A stretch of 64,000 bases of DNA, taken from Apostichopus japonicus. Its lineage: Eukaryota > Echinodermata > Holothuroidea > Aspidochirotida > Stichopodidae. The stretch spans positions 1,800,001 to 1,864,000 of the forward strand of contig NC_092568.1 in the NCBI RefSeq assembly GCF_037975245.1, written 5' to 3'. The first letter of the stretch is position 1. Every line of letters begins with the position of its first letter. The notes beneath the pieces are model-generated. The model was not told the DNA's origin. It did not search any database and saw nothing but the letters and a program-made list of their open reading frames with translations. Positions 25,001 through 35,774 of this stretch are shown piece by piece. Made by a program: the position numbers and the translations under genes.

Positions 25001-25478
25001 ATATCAGCTGCATTTGTTGTTCCTGACTGGAAAGTAAGGACACTTCTTACAACAACAAAAAATATATATATATGAGTAATTTCAGAAATTAGAATTTTCT
25101 AAGATGAGAAGCATGTGGTCTGCTATTTATATTTCTCTCTAGTTTGGTTTTTCAAGGAAATCCTGTTATTGTCTTTTTCTTCAATCATGGAAATGTTTTC
25201 TTGCTTTCATTTTTTCACCTTTTGTTTTGCATTGATGTTTAATAAATGGCCTTTTGCCTCGCTGCTCACTATTTTATACCACCGGTCTCTTCCGCATCAT
25301 TCCCAGACGTGCCCTTATTGTTTTTTTTCTTTTCCTTTGATCCGTACAGATTCTCTCAAGATACGAGGTTTCTGACCTAGTGGTGACCATGGAAACATGT
25401 AAAAATGATACCGACGAGAGTGTAGAGAGTTTTATCGGTTGTCGAGATAAGACACTATACAGTCTAAAGGTAACATGA
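9986..25478 (+). CDS. Beta-propeller-like protein, eight exons, unidentified family
   Basis: Spliced CDS: 9986-10086, 10839-10935, 11930-12125, 13831-13940, 15681-15854, 16184-16300, 20139-20276, 25350-25478, giving 353 aa. Every junction is GT/AG and in phase. A TGA immediately precedes the ATG, fixing the 5' limit of this frame. The translation is a run of short beta-strand blocks with the FG-GAP/quinoprotein-like pattern V-x-G-[GD]-x-D-G-x-[VIL]-x-[LI]: VLGGEDGAVRLY (~42-53), VISGDSRGTMTILSNG (~92-107), IVAGDSGGLLSAV (~130-142), VALGCHNGTIYIM (~249-261), FIGCRDKTLYSLK (~339-351). No transmembrane segment or signal peptide is evident. I cannot name a family: it recalls the N-terminal propellers of BBS-type and ITFG2-like proteins, but that is only a fold impression. 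It is head-to-head with WDR25. Confidence 0.75.
10839..10935 (+). CDS. Propeller gene exon 2
   Basis: Acceptor TCTTACAG, donor GTAAAG, 97 nt. It completes Arg34 and runs to residue 66. It contains VIVLGGEDGAVRLYQIP. Confidence 0.85.
10936..13830 (+). other. Introns 2 and 3 of the propeller gene
   Basis: Apart from exon 3 (11930-12125), no coding exon is seen. Near 11581-11640 two similar words (TGCATTCCTGGAGGGG and TGCATTCCCGGAGGGG) repeat about 38 bp apart. No complete mobile element with matching ends was found. Confidence 0.5.
11930..12125 (+). CDS. Propeller gene exon 3
   Basis: Acceptor GATACAG, donor GTGAGT, 196 nt, phase 0 in and 1 out. It encodes PWKCLESKGGPIQSLTL through DHSINSLQVDEDL. 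Confidence 0.85.
13831..13940 (+). CDS. Propeller gene exon 4
   Basis: Acceptor GTTTATAG, donor GTTAGA, 110 nt. It encodes GNTAIVAGDSGGLLSAVLP and ends RPEDSVAK. Confidence 0.85.
14183..14596. mobile_element. hAT-type MITE (414 bp) in intron 4
   Basis: An exact 8 bp duplication CATCTAAT (14175-14182 and 14597-14604) flanks ends CAGGGGGATAGG and (reverse complement) CAAGGGTGTAGG. An 8 bp target duplication with CA...TG ends is the hAT superfamily signature. Long G and C runs sit just inside the ends. There is no coding capacity. Confidence 0.85.
15681..15854 (+). CDS. Propeller gene exon 5
   Basis: Acceptor ATTATAG, donor GTAAGG, 174 nt, phase 0. It encodes residues 169-226, including YILVCDDQNCLHILQQG, a blade-like repeat. 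Confidence 0.85.
16184..16300 (+). CDS. Propeller gene exon 6
   Basis: Acceptor GACTGTAG, donor GTACCT, 117 nt, phase 0. It encodes residues 227-265, with VALGCHNGTIYIMKEF. Confidence 0.85.
16427..17477. mobile_element. TTAA-flanked DNA transposon (1051 bp) in intron 6
   Basis: The ends AGCAGCAATTTGCC and (reverse complement) AGCAGCATTTTGCG are inverted repeats flanked by TTAA on both sides (16423-16426, 17478-17481). The TTAA target fits Kolobok or piggyBac superfamilies. An open frame of about 119 codons (16601-16960) inside has no recognisable transposase motif, so I treat the element as non-autonomous. Confidence 0.7.
19628..19969. mobile_element. hAT-type MITE (342 bp) in intron 6
   Basis: The ends CAGGGGCACAACCAC and (reverse complement) CAGGGGTGCGACCAC match at 13 of 15 positions. 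The flanking 8-mers ATTTCAAA and ATTTCAGT match at 6 of 8, consistent with an aged 8 bp duplication. No coding capacity. Confidence 0.7.
20139..20276 (+). CDS. Propeller gene exon 7
   Basis: A pyrimidine tract with TTTGTAG acceptor and a GTAAGT donor flank 138 nt, phase 0. It encodes residues 266-311, ending FRAVLLLHNGQ. Confidence 0.85.
20277..25349 (+). other. Intron 7 of the propeller gene (5.07 kb)
   Basis: The longest intron. It holds a G-rich tract (21671-21704), several A/T homopolymers and a lone CAGGTGCAGATCCAGAGC-like word at 22866. That word resembles a hAT terminus but has no matching partner. No exon was recognised. Confidence 0.55.
25350..25478 (+). CDS. Propeller gene exon 8, probably terminal
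   Basis: Acceptor CGTACAG. The frame runs ILSRYEVSDLVVTM through TLYSLKVT and stops at TGA 25476-25478, with AATAAA at 25548-25553. The sequence AAG|GTAACA just before the stop could instead act as a donor, ending the exon at 25469 and continuing in an unseen exon. I prefer the stop because the protein ends on a complete strand and a poly(A) signal follows closely. Confidence 0.65.
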   Translation: MLSRYEVSDLVVTMETCKNDTDESVESFIGCRDKTLYSLKVT

Positions 25479-25547
25479 CCCAGGGGTAGCATGATGCAAA
25501 TAGCGTCTTGATGAAATTCTAGCAGCCTGAAGAAATGTTGGCTAGCA

Positions 25548-25553
25548 AATAAA
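25548..25553 (+). terminator. Candidate poly(A) signal of the propeller gene
   Basis: AATAAA 70 nt past the TGA at 25476-25478, in DNA that otherwise shows no coding continuation. Confidence 0.5.
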
Positions 25554-25578
25554 TTGTCTGAGCTTCCGGCATCCGTTC

Positions 25579-27900
25579 TTTCGACCAGCCACTAAACAAG
25601 ACAGGAGCGAGGTGTTTCATTCTCGCGTTTGAGAGTGAAGGAATCAAAAGGAGACACTTGATGGGAAATTGGATCTAGATGTCGTGTTAACTCTTTCTTT
25701 TTCTGTTTTATTTTTCTTTACTTTCTGTGAGAGTAGCGGTTATGTATACTGTACCCAACTCATCGCAGAAATGATTTTAGATACTGGTCTGGTCGTGGAG
25801 TATAATTTTTATCGTATTAGTGTTGCACGCTTGTACCAAAAGAAATTTTGTAATTGGACTGATTGGTACAAGTTTGTGTTAATAATGTTTGTATCTTTAA
25901 TTGCTAGAGTTAATCAATCAATTGTGTTGTATGTGTGTCACTCTATGAGACTACATTAAAATGGATGGATGTGTGTGATACAAACAGTTTCATTGTCTGA
26001 GATTGGTAGATGGGATGTATAGCTTGTTACAGATCGTTCGTCTCATATGAAAGTGCCCGGATGCAGAAATTTGAAATGGCTAGTACATGTACAAACTGCA
26101 ATGCCATTCTCCTCTCCACAATGTACTTTCCTGATATAGACCATTTCGGCATCAATCACTCCTAACTGACTGCATCATTTCTTTTCGTTCTGTTCATTTC
26201 TTGTGAACTTCACCTGTAAACTAACCCTCATCGCTTGTTTCGAAATGAATGAACGATTGTTGATAGTTATAAATCACTCCGTCATTTTCTTCATCCATTT
26301 TTACATGTTTTCTTATCTCTGTTATGTAGGCTCTGTGTTGACAGGTCCAAAGTAAGATTAGTAGTTGGTGTAGATTAGAAAGCCTGCATACACTGAACAG
26401 ATAATATATATCAAGACCGTGCATCTGCGGGTCAGGATTTATAAATGACAGGTGATCATCGACAGAATCGTTGATTAGTGAATGATGTATTCTTGGCTTC
26501 CTATGGATGGTTCTAAGTAGTTAGATGGAAGCTCACCAAATCCAGGAAATTGAAATAGATGTGAGCATTTTTTTATCCCGATTATGTTCATAGAAAATAA
26601 AGGAGTAGATTGTTGTAACAGGTAATGGTTTCATGTGTTATCTTGCTGAAGGCATAATAAAGTATAGTAACAATTAGGCAAGGTACATTCACTTGATAAC
26701 AATCATGTGTGGATAGAAAGGGATAAATTTTTCATACTTTCCTTGTAAGGGATGGTTATAAGGGAATTTAAATCTCCTTACCCAATCAATGAAAGAGTAA
26801 AAAAATCTAAAATATATCATAAATTTGCAAGGCATATGTTTCGTCTTGTTTCTTCTCTTCAACAACACCGTACTATACGACATCAAATATTATAATAATA
26901 CCACACAGCATTAATTGTTGTGCACCGCGGTCTAAAATAAATATCACAGGATCTCCATTAGACTAATGAGATTTCTTAAGACAATGGAGTAAGTTCGGAA
27001 AATGTTTACAGACATGCGACTTGGTTAAGTTCACTCACTAGAGGATGTTAGTTAACATGAGAGGCTTCAGATTCTCAATCCCCGTCACCGCCCTAGAAGG
27101 TTGCGAGGTGATTTGATTCCATCAGGGGTTACAGCTTTGCACAGCTCAATGCATTTAATGATATTGAAATATGATAAGCCATCGTGATAAGCCGCGCCCT
27201 GTTGTTTATCTAACTGGTTGTGCGTTGAACAGTTGTCGTCTGCCACTGCTTGACGTGCGCGCGAGAGAGGCGAAGTTTACATAAAAAGGCGGGGGAAACC
27301 TTTGAGTGATATAATGAGTGTGCTGAGACTGGAGATATAGGCGTGGTAAAAGCAATATGGGCGGGCGTTAACGTGCGTTCAGATGCGAGCTGGATAAAGT
27401 AACATAAGTACCCCCATCATAATATATTAATATTTAGTCTGCTGTGGATGGAGCTAGCGCTGTAACGATCTTTGATTCAGGTGTACAACATTGTCATGAT
27501 GACTTTTGATTTAGTGATAGTTGTTCTAATGGTAGTAATTCATACAAATACACACACACAATATAAAAAGAAGTAAATAATCACACATACACACTCACGC
27601 AGTCAACTACAAGGTGAAACAGCCGCTATCTTTAAATTTCACACGAAAGCTTCGATTTTAATGTAACATCTGCTCCTTATAGTAACATGTATAGGAGCTA
27701 GAGAGTTGTTAACAAGAATCACCAAAACGGCGGCGAACTGAACGAAACTGATTATTTCAAATGAAATTTTAAATGATTTTTTATGTTAATCATATTATTA
27801 AAAGTGACATTAATCTTCAAGCAAGAACAATTTCATCCATTTGTCTGCTTTTCTTTAATGCTGGACATATCGCCCTTGTCATCGCTTATACGCTCTTTGA
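25579..27900. other. Intergenic DNA, no gene seen
   Basis: AT-rich sequence downstream of the propeller gene. The part from about 27090 to 27470 is locally GC-richer and contains GCGCGCGAGAGAGGCG and GGCGGGGG. Otherwise nothing is recognisable. Confidence 0.5.
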
Positions 27901-27921
27901 TAAACAGAGGGCGTGTTTGTC

Positions 27922-28269
27922 CAGTGGCGTAGGAAGGTACTTTTGAGTGGGGGGGGGGGGCTGAAGACTGATGGCCAGCCTGGGGGAGGGGTCTAAGGGG
28001 AGGGGATGTTTTTTTTTGCATTTCCAGGTGGCCTCAGATGCAATTTGGTGCAATATAGCACACTTCAACACCCACTCCATTTGTAAACTTAATTTTGTAT
28101 TTTCACCTGGCCTTAGATGCAATTTGGTGCTCCAAATGAGATGTTTTTCTCATTTGGAAATGAAAAAGGGGTTTTCTGACTTGCACACCGGGGGGGGGGG
28201 GCGGAATGATACTTCCGCCCCTCCACATTTTTCACTGGGGGCTGGCGCCCCCCGGTTCCTACGCCCTTG
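27922..28269 (+). mobile_element. hAT-type MITE (348 bp), copy A
   Basis: An exact 8 bp duplication TGTTTGTC (27914-27921, 28270-28277) flanks ends CAGTGGCGTAGGAA and (reverse complement) CAAGGGCGTAGGAA. The interior includes two GATGCAATTTGGTGC words 82 bp apart (28037 and 28119). It is non-coding and very similar to 30314-30682 in the opposite orientation. Confidence 0.92.
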
Positions 28270-28299
28270 TGTTTGTCACAACTGTTGATTCGGAATTGC

Positions 28300-30300
28300 G
28301 TACAAACATCGGTTTCGCGATCATTGTAAAAGACAACAATCAACGTTCAATAAATTTTTCATTTCTTCCCCTTTATTTCTCTTTTCTTCCTTCCCTTTCT
28401 TTACTTTTCTTACTGTTTTATTAACTTCTATCCCGTTGTTCTTTCTATATCCTTTGTATGGTCTCTTCTATGTGAGATATCCCCATTTTTGCCTCTCTCT
28501 CTCTCTCTGGAGAACGAAGCCTTACTGTGTCAGTTGTAAGAAAGCTCTGATCTTTTTGGATATTATATCGCCCTGAGACTAAAGGCTTCACAAAGAGCGC
28601 TATAGGCACGTATAACCTCAGATTTATATCAAAGGCAGCTTAAAAACCCAAATCCAGGCAAATCATTCTTGGGTATCGAACTCTCTTGCTTGTCAATAAC
28701 TCTTTGTCAGTAAATTGATATCTGAATTGTGACAAAGTCGTGATAACATATACCCAACTTAAGCCCCTTTCGAAATGAGCACCAACTTCTTGCAGGTAGG
28801 TAGATTGTCTGTTGGAATTAAATATGGAATGATACAGTCTTACCCGTCATGTGTAATTTATATGTAAATTGAGACATTCATGCGTTCGCGTTTCAACATT
28901 CCTTTCGTTAGGACAAATTAAAGTGTGAGTATGTTTGAAAGTTATACTAGAAGATGAGGTGCAAAGCTGACGAGTGGTAGTTACCCTATCCGTCACCCCC
29001 TACCTGCTCCAACGTACACGAGGTGATAAAAAAAAACTGGACTCTGGACAAAAAGCACGTTGTTTATCGAAGTGAATGAGTATAGATTTGCTCAAATCAG
29101 ATCGAAAGTATATAGTGGCTACCGATGTTAAAGAAATACCGGTATGTTAGGCATATCTATAATGTGGAAACAACAGAGTGCATGTATCATGGACGCCGCA
29201 GAAATAAAAGAGGGGTGGGGGAGAATATAATTCATTGTCCACAGATTATCAGAATGTAAAGCCTACATTAATTCATGAATAGCTTCCAAACTCATTTTAC
29301 TTGATACATTTCTCTTCCCTATCACAACATATCATGCCAAGCATATACTTTGTCTTTACATGAACGTGCAGTATACGACACTTTTGGCTTTAGTTTTAAC
29401 AATGTTTTGATTGTAATTATGCCTATAACATTAACTTAATGGAATGCAAGCTTACCGTGTATCTGGATTGCCATGTGATGTTGTATTCAGGTAAATAGTG
29501 GCTTTTTATCTAGTAAGTGTTTGAAGTGAATAAAACTTTTTTTTTTAAATTGCTTAGTCAGGGTTAGTTGAATTACTCATATGCTGACACCACATGGAAA
29601 CTTTTGAAATGCTAGTGTACTATATTCAGAGGCGTATCCTGGACGAGAGTGTGACCCGAGGCCGTTGAGGCCGGGATACTGCACCCAGTATATCCGAGGA
29701 ATATTTAGACTATAAACTAAGACTAAGACCCAATGCAAGGTTGGGCTAATACGTAGTTTTTAATTTTTACGTGAGGCTCAAAGGAGAGGGGTGTACATCT
29801 CGTTTAGTCAGTCTGCATCCGCGGCTGAAAATATTATTTTGATGTCAATGATATTGGCATGCCCTGCACCGCTGTAGCCTAAATATATGCAGGTGAACGT
29901 GGTATTATTTAAGAAAGATTATAATGAATTGTTACAAAAAAGATCATTTTAGGAACAATTGAGATAACGCTCATCTTATATGCGGGGGTTTATAACTTTT
30001 ACAAAAACTGGCACTTAGAATTCACCAGGCTCTTTGAAAGCTCGAATACAGTGCCCACAAGTATAACCTATATGTGTTAAAATTAAGTGTAAAATATGTT
30101 AAATTTACGCCGTCAGCAGGCTGCTACAAATTAACTCGGTAATGCATCACATTCGAAATAACGAGGCCTACATTCCGTATTACTATAAGATGACAAACTT
30201 GGTCGCTTAATACAGGTCTTTGGTTCTCCTAACTTGCAGTTTACACACAATGCTGGTACGTGAAAAGATGCACTGTTAACATGCTTCCGTCATTAAAATG
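28300..30300. other. Intergenic DNA between two MITEs
   Basis: AT-rich; a CT microsatellite at about 28493-28508. A CAGAGGCGTATCCTGG word at 29629 resembles a transposon end but has no partner with a matching flank. No gene is seen. Confidence 0.5.
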
Positions 30301-30313
30301 GTCACAAGGCAAA

Positions 30314-30682
30314 CAAGGGCGTAGGAACCGGGGGGCTGGGGCGCCAGCCCCCCCCCCCCGTGAAAAACATGGGGGGCGGAAGTGTCATTCCGCCCCCCGC
30401 TTCGCAAGTCAGAAAACCCCTTTTTCATTTCCAAATGAGAACAAAATCTCATTTGGAGCACCAAATTGCATCTAAGGCCAGGTGAAAATGCAAAATTATT
30501 TACAAAATGGAGTGGGTGTTGAAATGTGCTATATTGCACCAAATTGCATCTGAGGCCACCTGGAAATGCAAAAAAAATTCCAAAGGGGAGGGGACACCCC
30601 CTCCCCTTAAACCCTCCCCCAGGCCGGCCATCAGTTTTCAGCCCCCCCCCCCCACACTCAAAAGTACCTTGCTACGCCACTG
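30314..30682 (-). mobile_element. hAT-type MITE (369 bp), copy B, inverted relative to copy A
   Basis: An exact 8 bp duplication AAGGCAAA (30306-30313, 30683-30690). The left end CAAGGGCGTAGGAACC equals the right end of copy A, and the right end mirrors CAGTGGCGTAG. Most of its length aligns with copy A in reverse complement. Confidence 0.92.
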
Positions 30683-32209
30683 AAGGCAAATATAAGCCCA
30701 GTTTATAGATGACACTTGTGTTAAAAATGATTAGCTAATATCGGTACAGGCAGGTCTTATGCCCCCCCCCCCCAAGAAAAATAATAAAGTCCATGACTTG
30801 GTATTCACAATGGGATTTTACTGTCCGCCAGAGAGATTTAAGGTCCATGCACAGTTCATGATAATTTTGTTTCTCAGCCAGACGTTTCGGTGTTGTCTCT
30901 TCGGTCTTTTGAATGTCCCCTTATATCTCTTCCCTATCCACACCCTATCGAAGCCCCACCCCTCCCTCCGTCGTTAATCGGTGACACTATATACTGCAAA
31001 TCTTTTATGTCACATGTTGTGGATAGTGTACGAACAATTCCGCAAAGGAATTCGATACACAGTCCTTGCCCACTCATATATTAAATAAGACCATACAGGT
31101 GTTCCTTGAAAGGTAGCTACATCTGACAGTAACATGCGTGCTTGATTTATTGCAAGGAAGCAACTGTATCCCAAACAACATAAATTTGCGTTGGTTTAAT
31201 TGCAAACAAAACCTCTTACAATGAGTCAGTAGCCTACACCCTATTGTTTTACACGCATACTCTCAAACTATAACCGCCACAAAGATGGTTAACATTACCG
31301 TGTTTGTATAGATAGATTGGTCTTATTTGAATTACACGCAGTGGAGTCCAAATACTTCTCTAATAGTAATACGGTGAGTTTCTTGAATTTAGTTTCAATG
31401 GTCTTCGAGCTATTGTAACGGCATTGTATGGAAGATCGTATGTAGACGATTGGTAAAGTGCAATCCTTTAGAGTTGCTATCGGAAACATTTCTCGCTGAA
31501 TGTTAGATAAAACGACCCTCCTTATACATTTTGAAGTGTTAATTGTCTTTTTTTTGGGGGGGGGGACTCCTTACCCACCCCTGATATACATCCTTCCTCA
31601 GTTTGTTTTACGTATATAAAAACATTCACTAACACAAAATGGCTTCTGTCTTTTTTTCTTAATAGATTAAAGAATTGTGGTAAGTACCTCGAAAATCGAA
31701 TAGAAAATCTGCTGATTATTCTCCGAATGGTCAAAACAGGCCATTTTTTTCTTCGATTTTGTGAAAATGAATCCTACTTCGTACGCATGGCCGGCTACAA
31801 ACAGTGAACCGACGAAACTTCAAGATTAATGAAAATAGCACTTCAAGGGCCTTTCACTCTCACACAGTGACGTGAGACACTGAGATAGACATTCCATAAC
31901 AAGACAAATACGAAGGGCCATAGATACTTTCATTAATTTGTTCTCGAGTATAATCTTTCACTGTTAATAAAGTAAGCAAATGGGAATTTTATTGATTTTG
32001 GTTCGGTTTTGGAAACCTATTAACGTACAACAAGACTTACAGACAAGGTTGTATTTCTTTTATTTTGCCGATGTTTCAAGTTTTGCTCATGTTCTCATAA
32101 TTACACTTAAAAGCTTTTCTCGATTTTCTTTTGAAGGTCTTTATATCAACTCGAGTTTATTTTGTTGGCCATAATAATTATTCACATCCATTTGGGTCCA
32201 ACTTAAAGG

Positions 32210-32570
32210 TACATATAGGTGTCTTTTCATGACCGATGAAGACCACGGCGAGGTGGAACCGTGAATACGGGTAACATGCAGGTGTGACAGATGCTTGACA
32301 CCAAGAAACTGGTAGGGTGAAGCCCCCTTTCCCGGAGCCTCACGGGGTCGTCAGCCTAAAAAATGGCGTTGCAACAGGCTCAATATCATCAAGAAGATGT
32401 GGGAATCGAACCTCATTGCGCTAATATATACAGCGGTCCCGCAGATACTTGGCTTCGCTCGCTTTATGGGCCCGTGTCATCATTATCCGCGGGTCTCCCA
32501 CGTTAATGGTTACGCCTCTGTAGGGAGGGGTAGGCCTGGTTGTAGCTACGTCCTTGTTAACGGTGCTTAT
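32210..32570 (-). repeat. GC-richer island, possible tRNA-derived SINE
   Basis: A GC-rich block within AT-rich DNA. On the minus strand it contains GGTTCGATTCC (32402-32412), a perfect RNA polymerase III B-box, in the tRNA-like context GCAATGAGGTTCGATTCCCAC. I do not find a clean A-box or a full tRNA cloverleaf, so a SINE or tRNA pseudogene is more likely than a functional tRNA. No second copy in this window. Confidence 0.35.
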
Positions 32571-32579
32571 CGTAACAAC

Positions 32580-34418
32580 AACAAAATAATAAGCCCATTT
32601 TGTTTTCTTTATACGTTTATGGGGGAAATGTCTCAGATTTACAAATGAAACATAGTTTGAGGTATATTTTTCTTTAATAATATATAATTGAAGCCCTTTT
32701 TAACCTTGTGTAAAAGCTATATACATATTAATCGAATTAGACTGAACGGAACCAAGGACTGGATTAATACCTAGTTTCTCGGTAACATGTGGTATACCAA
32801 CAATACTATGTTTTTTCACTAAATATCGAAATCCGGTATAAGTGAAGTATAGCGTCATCAACATCCTAAAGTGGAGTTTGCCTACATGGTCCTTCAATTG
32901 TTTTAGGTATTTTTTTTTATATTATCATTAGTTGATATTATGTTCCTGGAGTTTCTGACCCTCAAAATTAAGTTACACAAAAGAATAGTCCAACTTGTTA
33001 TTGAAAGTTCCAGGAAGATACTTCTTGATGATTGGATGACCAGTATTAGACTTTCTAGCATATTTTGAGTAATAGATGAGTTCCAAGTCAGCCTCACCTA
33101 TGATTTCACTTGATCCAAGCGCAATTCTCGCACCGGTGCGCATGCGCCCTGCATCGAGACGACTCACAGGCTAGAAATAAGCATACGTACCTCTCCGTGC
33201 ATCCATTCCTCCTTAACATTTGAATTTCAGTAAACATGCTTTTAGAGTGGCCGAAACCTTTGAGACTGCCCCCAGAATGGTTTCATTTTTCACATCCAAG
33301 TGGGTGTTTACACCATTAACTCTATTTGAAGAACAACCAACATCAGATTTCAACTCTCGCCATGATAGGCTATCTTCTAGAAAATTCAGTTTATTTCATA
33401 ATTCGCGAGAAAAACGAGACGGCTTTTATATGAAGCCTCATTTGCTCATTTATAAACGTGTCTTTGTTTCCTTCCTTTCCTTGTTTTTTTTTGTTGTTGT
33501 TCAATTTATGATTTATTACTAAAAGTTTGAAGTCCTATATTTATTCTTCGTGACATCGCTTCACAGAGTAAGCGCGGTCGTGCTTAATTGTGACAGTGAC
33601 AGGTTTTGCTGTTGTTGCTATATCAAATTTCAACCGAAACTGAAACTGATTGAGAATATACATGCCGCTGCACATTTACGGCCGAAGATCTCTTATGAAC
33701 TTGCTGTCAGCTGCTGACGAATAATACAAAAAAAAGACTAAATGTGGAGAAAGATACACATTTACTCACATATTAGGAGTTAAAGCAGCTGCTTGTGATT
33801 TGATGAGTTATTTCAACAGAACATAAAGAATTTCCTCCTCTCTGACATGTCTCAGCTCTACTAATGCACTTTCCCATCAACCCGTAGCCAATATAGGCTG
33901 GTAGCTTTTTTTTATCATCCCTATTGACCATCTTCTAGGTTACCCCTCAGTACTTCTTCCTTCCAAATCGGTCAATGCTGAAGTCTACCGCACATAACAC
34001 GACTTAATACCATCATTTATATCGTCTGAACCATTTTGGGATAAGTTGATGTACTATTCTCACGACAGTTCTTTCAATGTTCAGAAAGCACGCACTTCCA
34101 AAGTAGATGTATATACGTAGCCGGAGTAGCTAATTAACAGTTAAAGCATCTTTCCGAGTAATAACAGAAACTTCATTGACTTCAATACAGAGCATTTGTG
34201 AATCTGATTGAGTACGGTTATGTAAACCCATTTACCGGCTGGGTATACTTTAAGATTAAAGTCATTTACTAAACTCCATGCTTCGTCGATATTTAGGTAC
34301 GCAATAGAGAAAGGCGTTAAATCATACACAGTATACCACCTCGTGCTTACCAAGGTTGTACATTATTTGAAAAATTCAAATGCTATCATTTATAATCACA
34401 AGTTAAAGAGCTGCTATC

Positions 34419-34420
<2 letters not shown>
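32580..34420. other. Intergenic DNA, no gene seen
   Basis: AT-rich sequence without a recognisable coding or mobile signal. Confidence 0.5.
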
Positions 34421-34502
<82 letters not shown>

Positions 34503-34557
34503 TATATATATATAGATATATATAGATATATAGATATATATATATATATATATATAT

Positions 34558-34616
<59 letters not shown>

Positions 34617-34670
34617 TATATATATATATAGAGATATATAGATATAGATTTAGATATAGATATATAAATA
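34421..34670. repeat. (AT)n / (GATA)n compound microsatellite
   Basis: About 140 bp of AT dinucleotides are followed by about 55 bp of GATA tetranucleotides (34561-34615) and then more AT/GATATA. Long frames across it are artefacts of the repeat. Confidence 0.98.
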
Positions 34671-35774
34671 CTCTAAAAATAAATACCATTTACGTCATTA
34701 CATCTATATGCGGGTTTAGCTACGTCAGAACGTAAATCCTCTAGAATTGGTTCTTGATGAAGCAAAATGATTTATTTCGTCTGAATGAACATATCCTTCG
34801 CAGATTCATTTTGTTTAATGAATAAAAATGGTTAATAATCGACGGTAGAGCTTTATAATAAAGATGACGACGAATAGCTCTTATTGTTTCAATTAACCTT
34901 TTTTTTATATATTTATTTTATCAATACGACTAATCCATAAGATAACCAGTCGTAAGAATAGAAATGATCATCTCACGTTGTGATGTGTAATTGTTGTTTT
35001 GTTTTCTCTGACCCTATATATTCTTTATTCATACACTAAAACTAAGCTAACACTATAGTCGTAGTCCCTATCAATTTCTTGCGTTATTATATGGCTTGAA
35101 GATGAGTGTCGCTTTACATATAAAGTAATTATCTTTCTGCTACAATTTCCCCCGTTAGTTTGACCATGAAATATCTCTTCATGAACGAGCAGAAATCCTT
35201 TCAAATTGTTTCGTAAAGTTGAAATTATTTTCTGCATGAATGCTTTCCAATCTTCAGCAGTAAGATTGGTAACCTCGATTTCATTTCTCTTTTATTATCA
35301 TTATTATTATTCTATATATTTTGTCACTTAAGATCCCGAAGAAAGACAAAGAAATCAAAAACAAGAAAGAAAAGAAAAATCGTTTATAAAACAACAACAA
35401 AAATAAGAAAAAATGAGAGCTGTAACGACGACACATTTACTATCACACCGCACGCTCGATATATGGTATAAGAAATGAGGCAGCCAATTATCATAATGCT
35501 TCCACGCAGTATACATCTACCGAAGAAAGCAGAAGTAGAAGGGGAGTTAATTCATCGACAGTCAAACCTAGCCAAGGAGAAGTTAATCTCCTAGTCCACT
35601 ACCGCACGCGTCGACTCTCGATCTAATCATCAAGCCACTATTTTCAGCGTCAATCTACGAAAGCTCGTTGATTCCGCCGTTGCTTAGTGGTGGTGGTGGT
35701 GACGGTATAGTGGTATCAGAAAAGAAAAGGAAAAAAAATATTCCCGAGAAGAAAATCACACTCTGGTCTTTTAC

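Noticed and set aside
27541-27600. CRISPR-like or regular array near CA repeats
   Set aside because: It is only ordinary (CA)n-type microsatellite DNA in an animal genome; no regular spacers.
29629-29880. hAT-like element from CAGAGGCGTATCC to GCACCGCTG
   Set aside because: The ends are poorly matched and the 8 bp flanks (ACTATATT, TAGCCTAA) do not duplicate.
32402-32412. Functional tRNA gene on the minus strand
   Set aside because: The B-box is perfect but no A-box, acceptor stem or cloverleaf could be assembled around it.
34414-34689. Long frame encoding repeated Ile-Tyr
   Set aside because: It is a translation of the AT/GATA microsatellite, open only because the repeat lacks stops.
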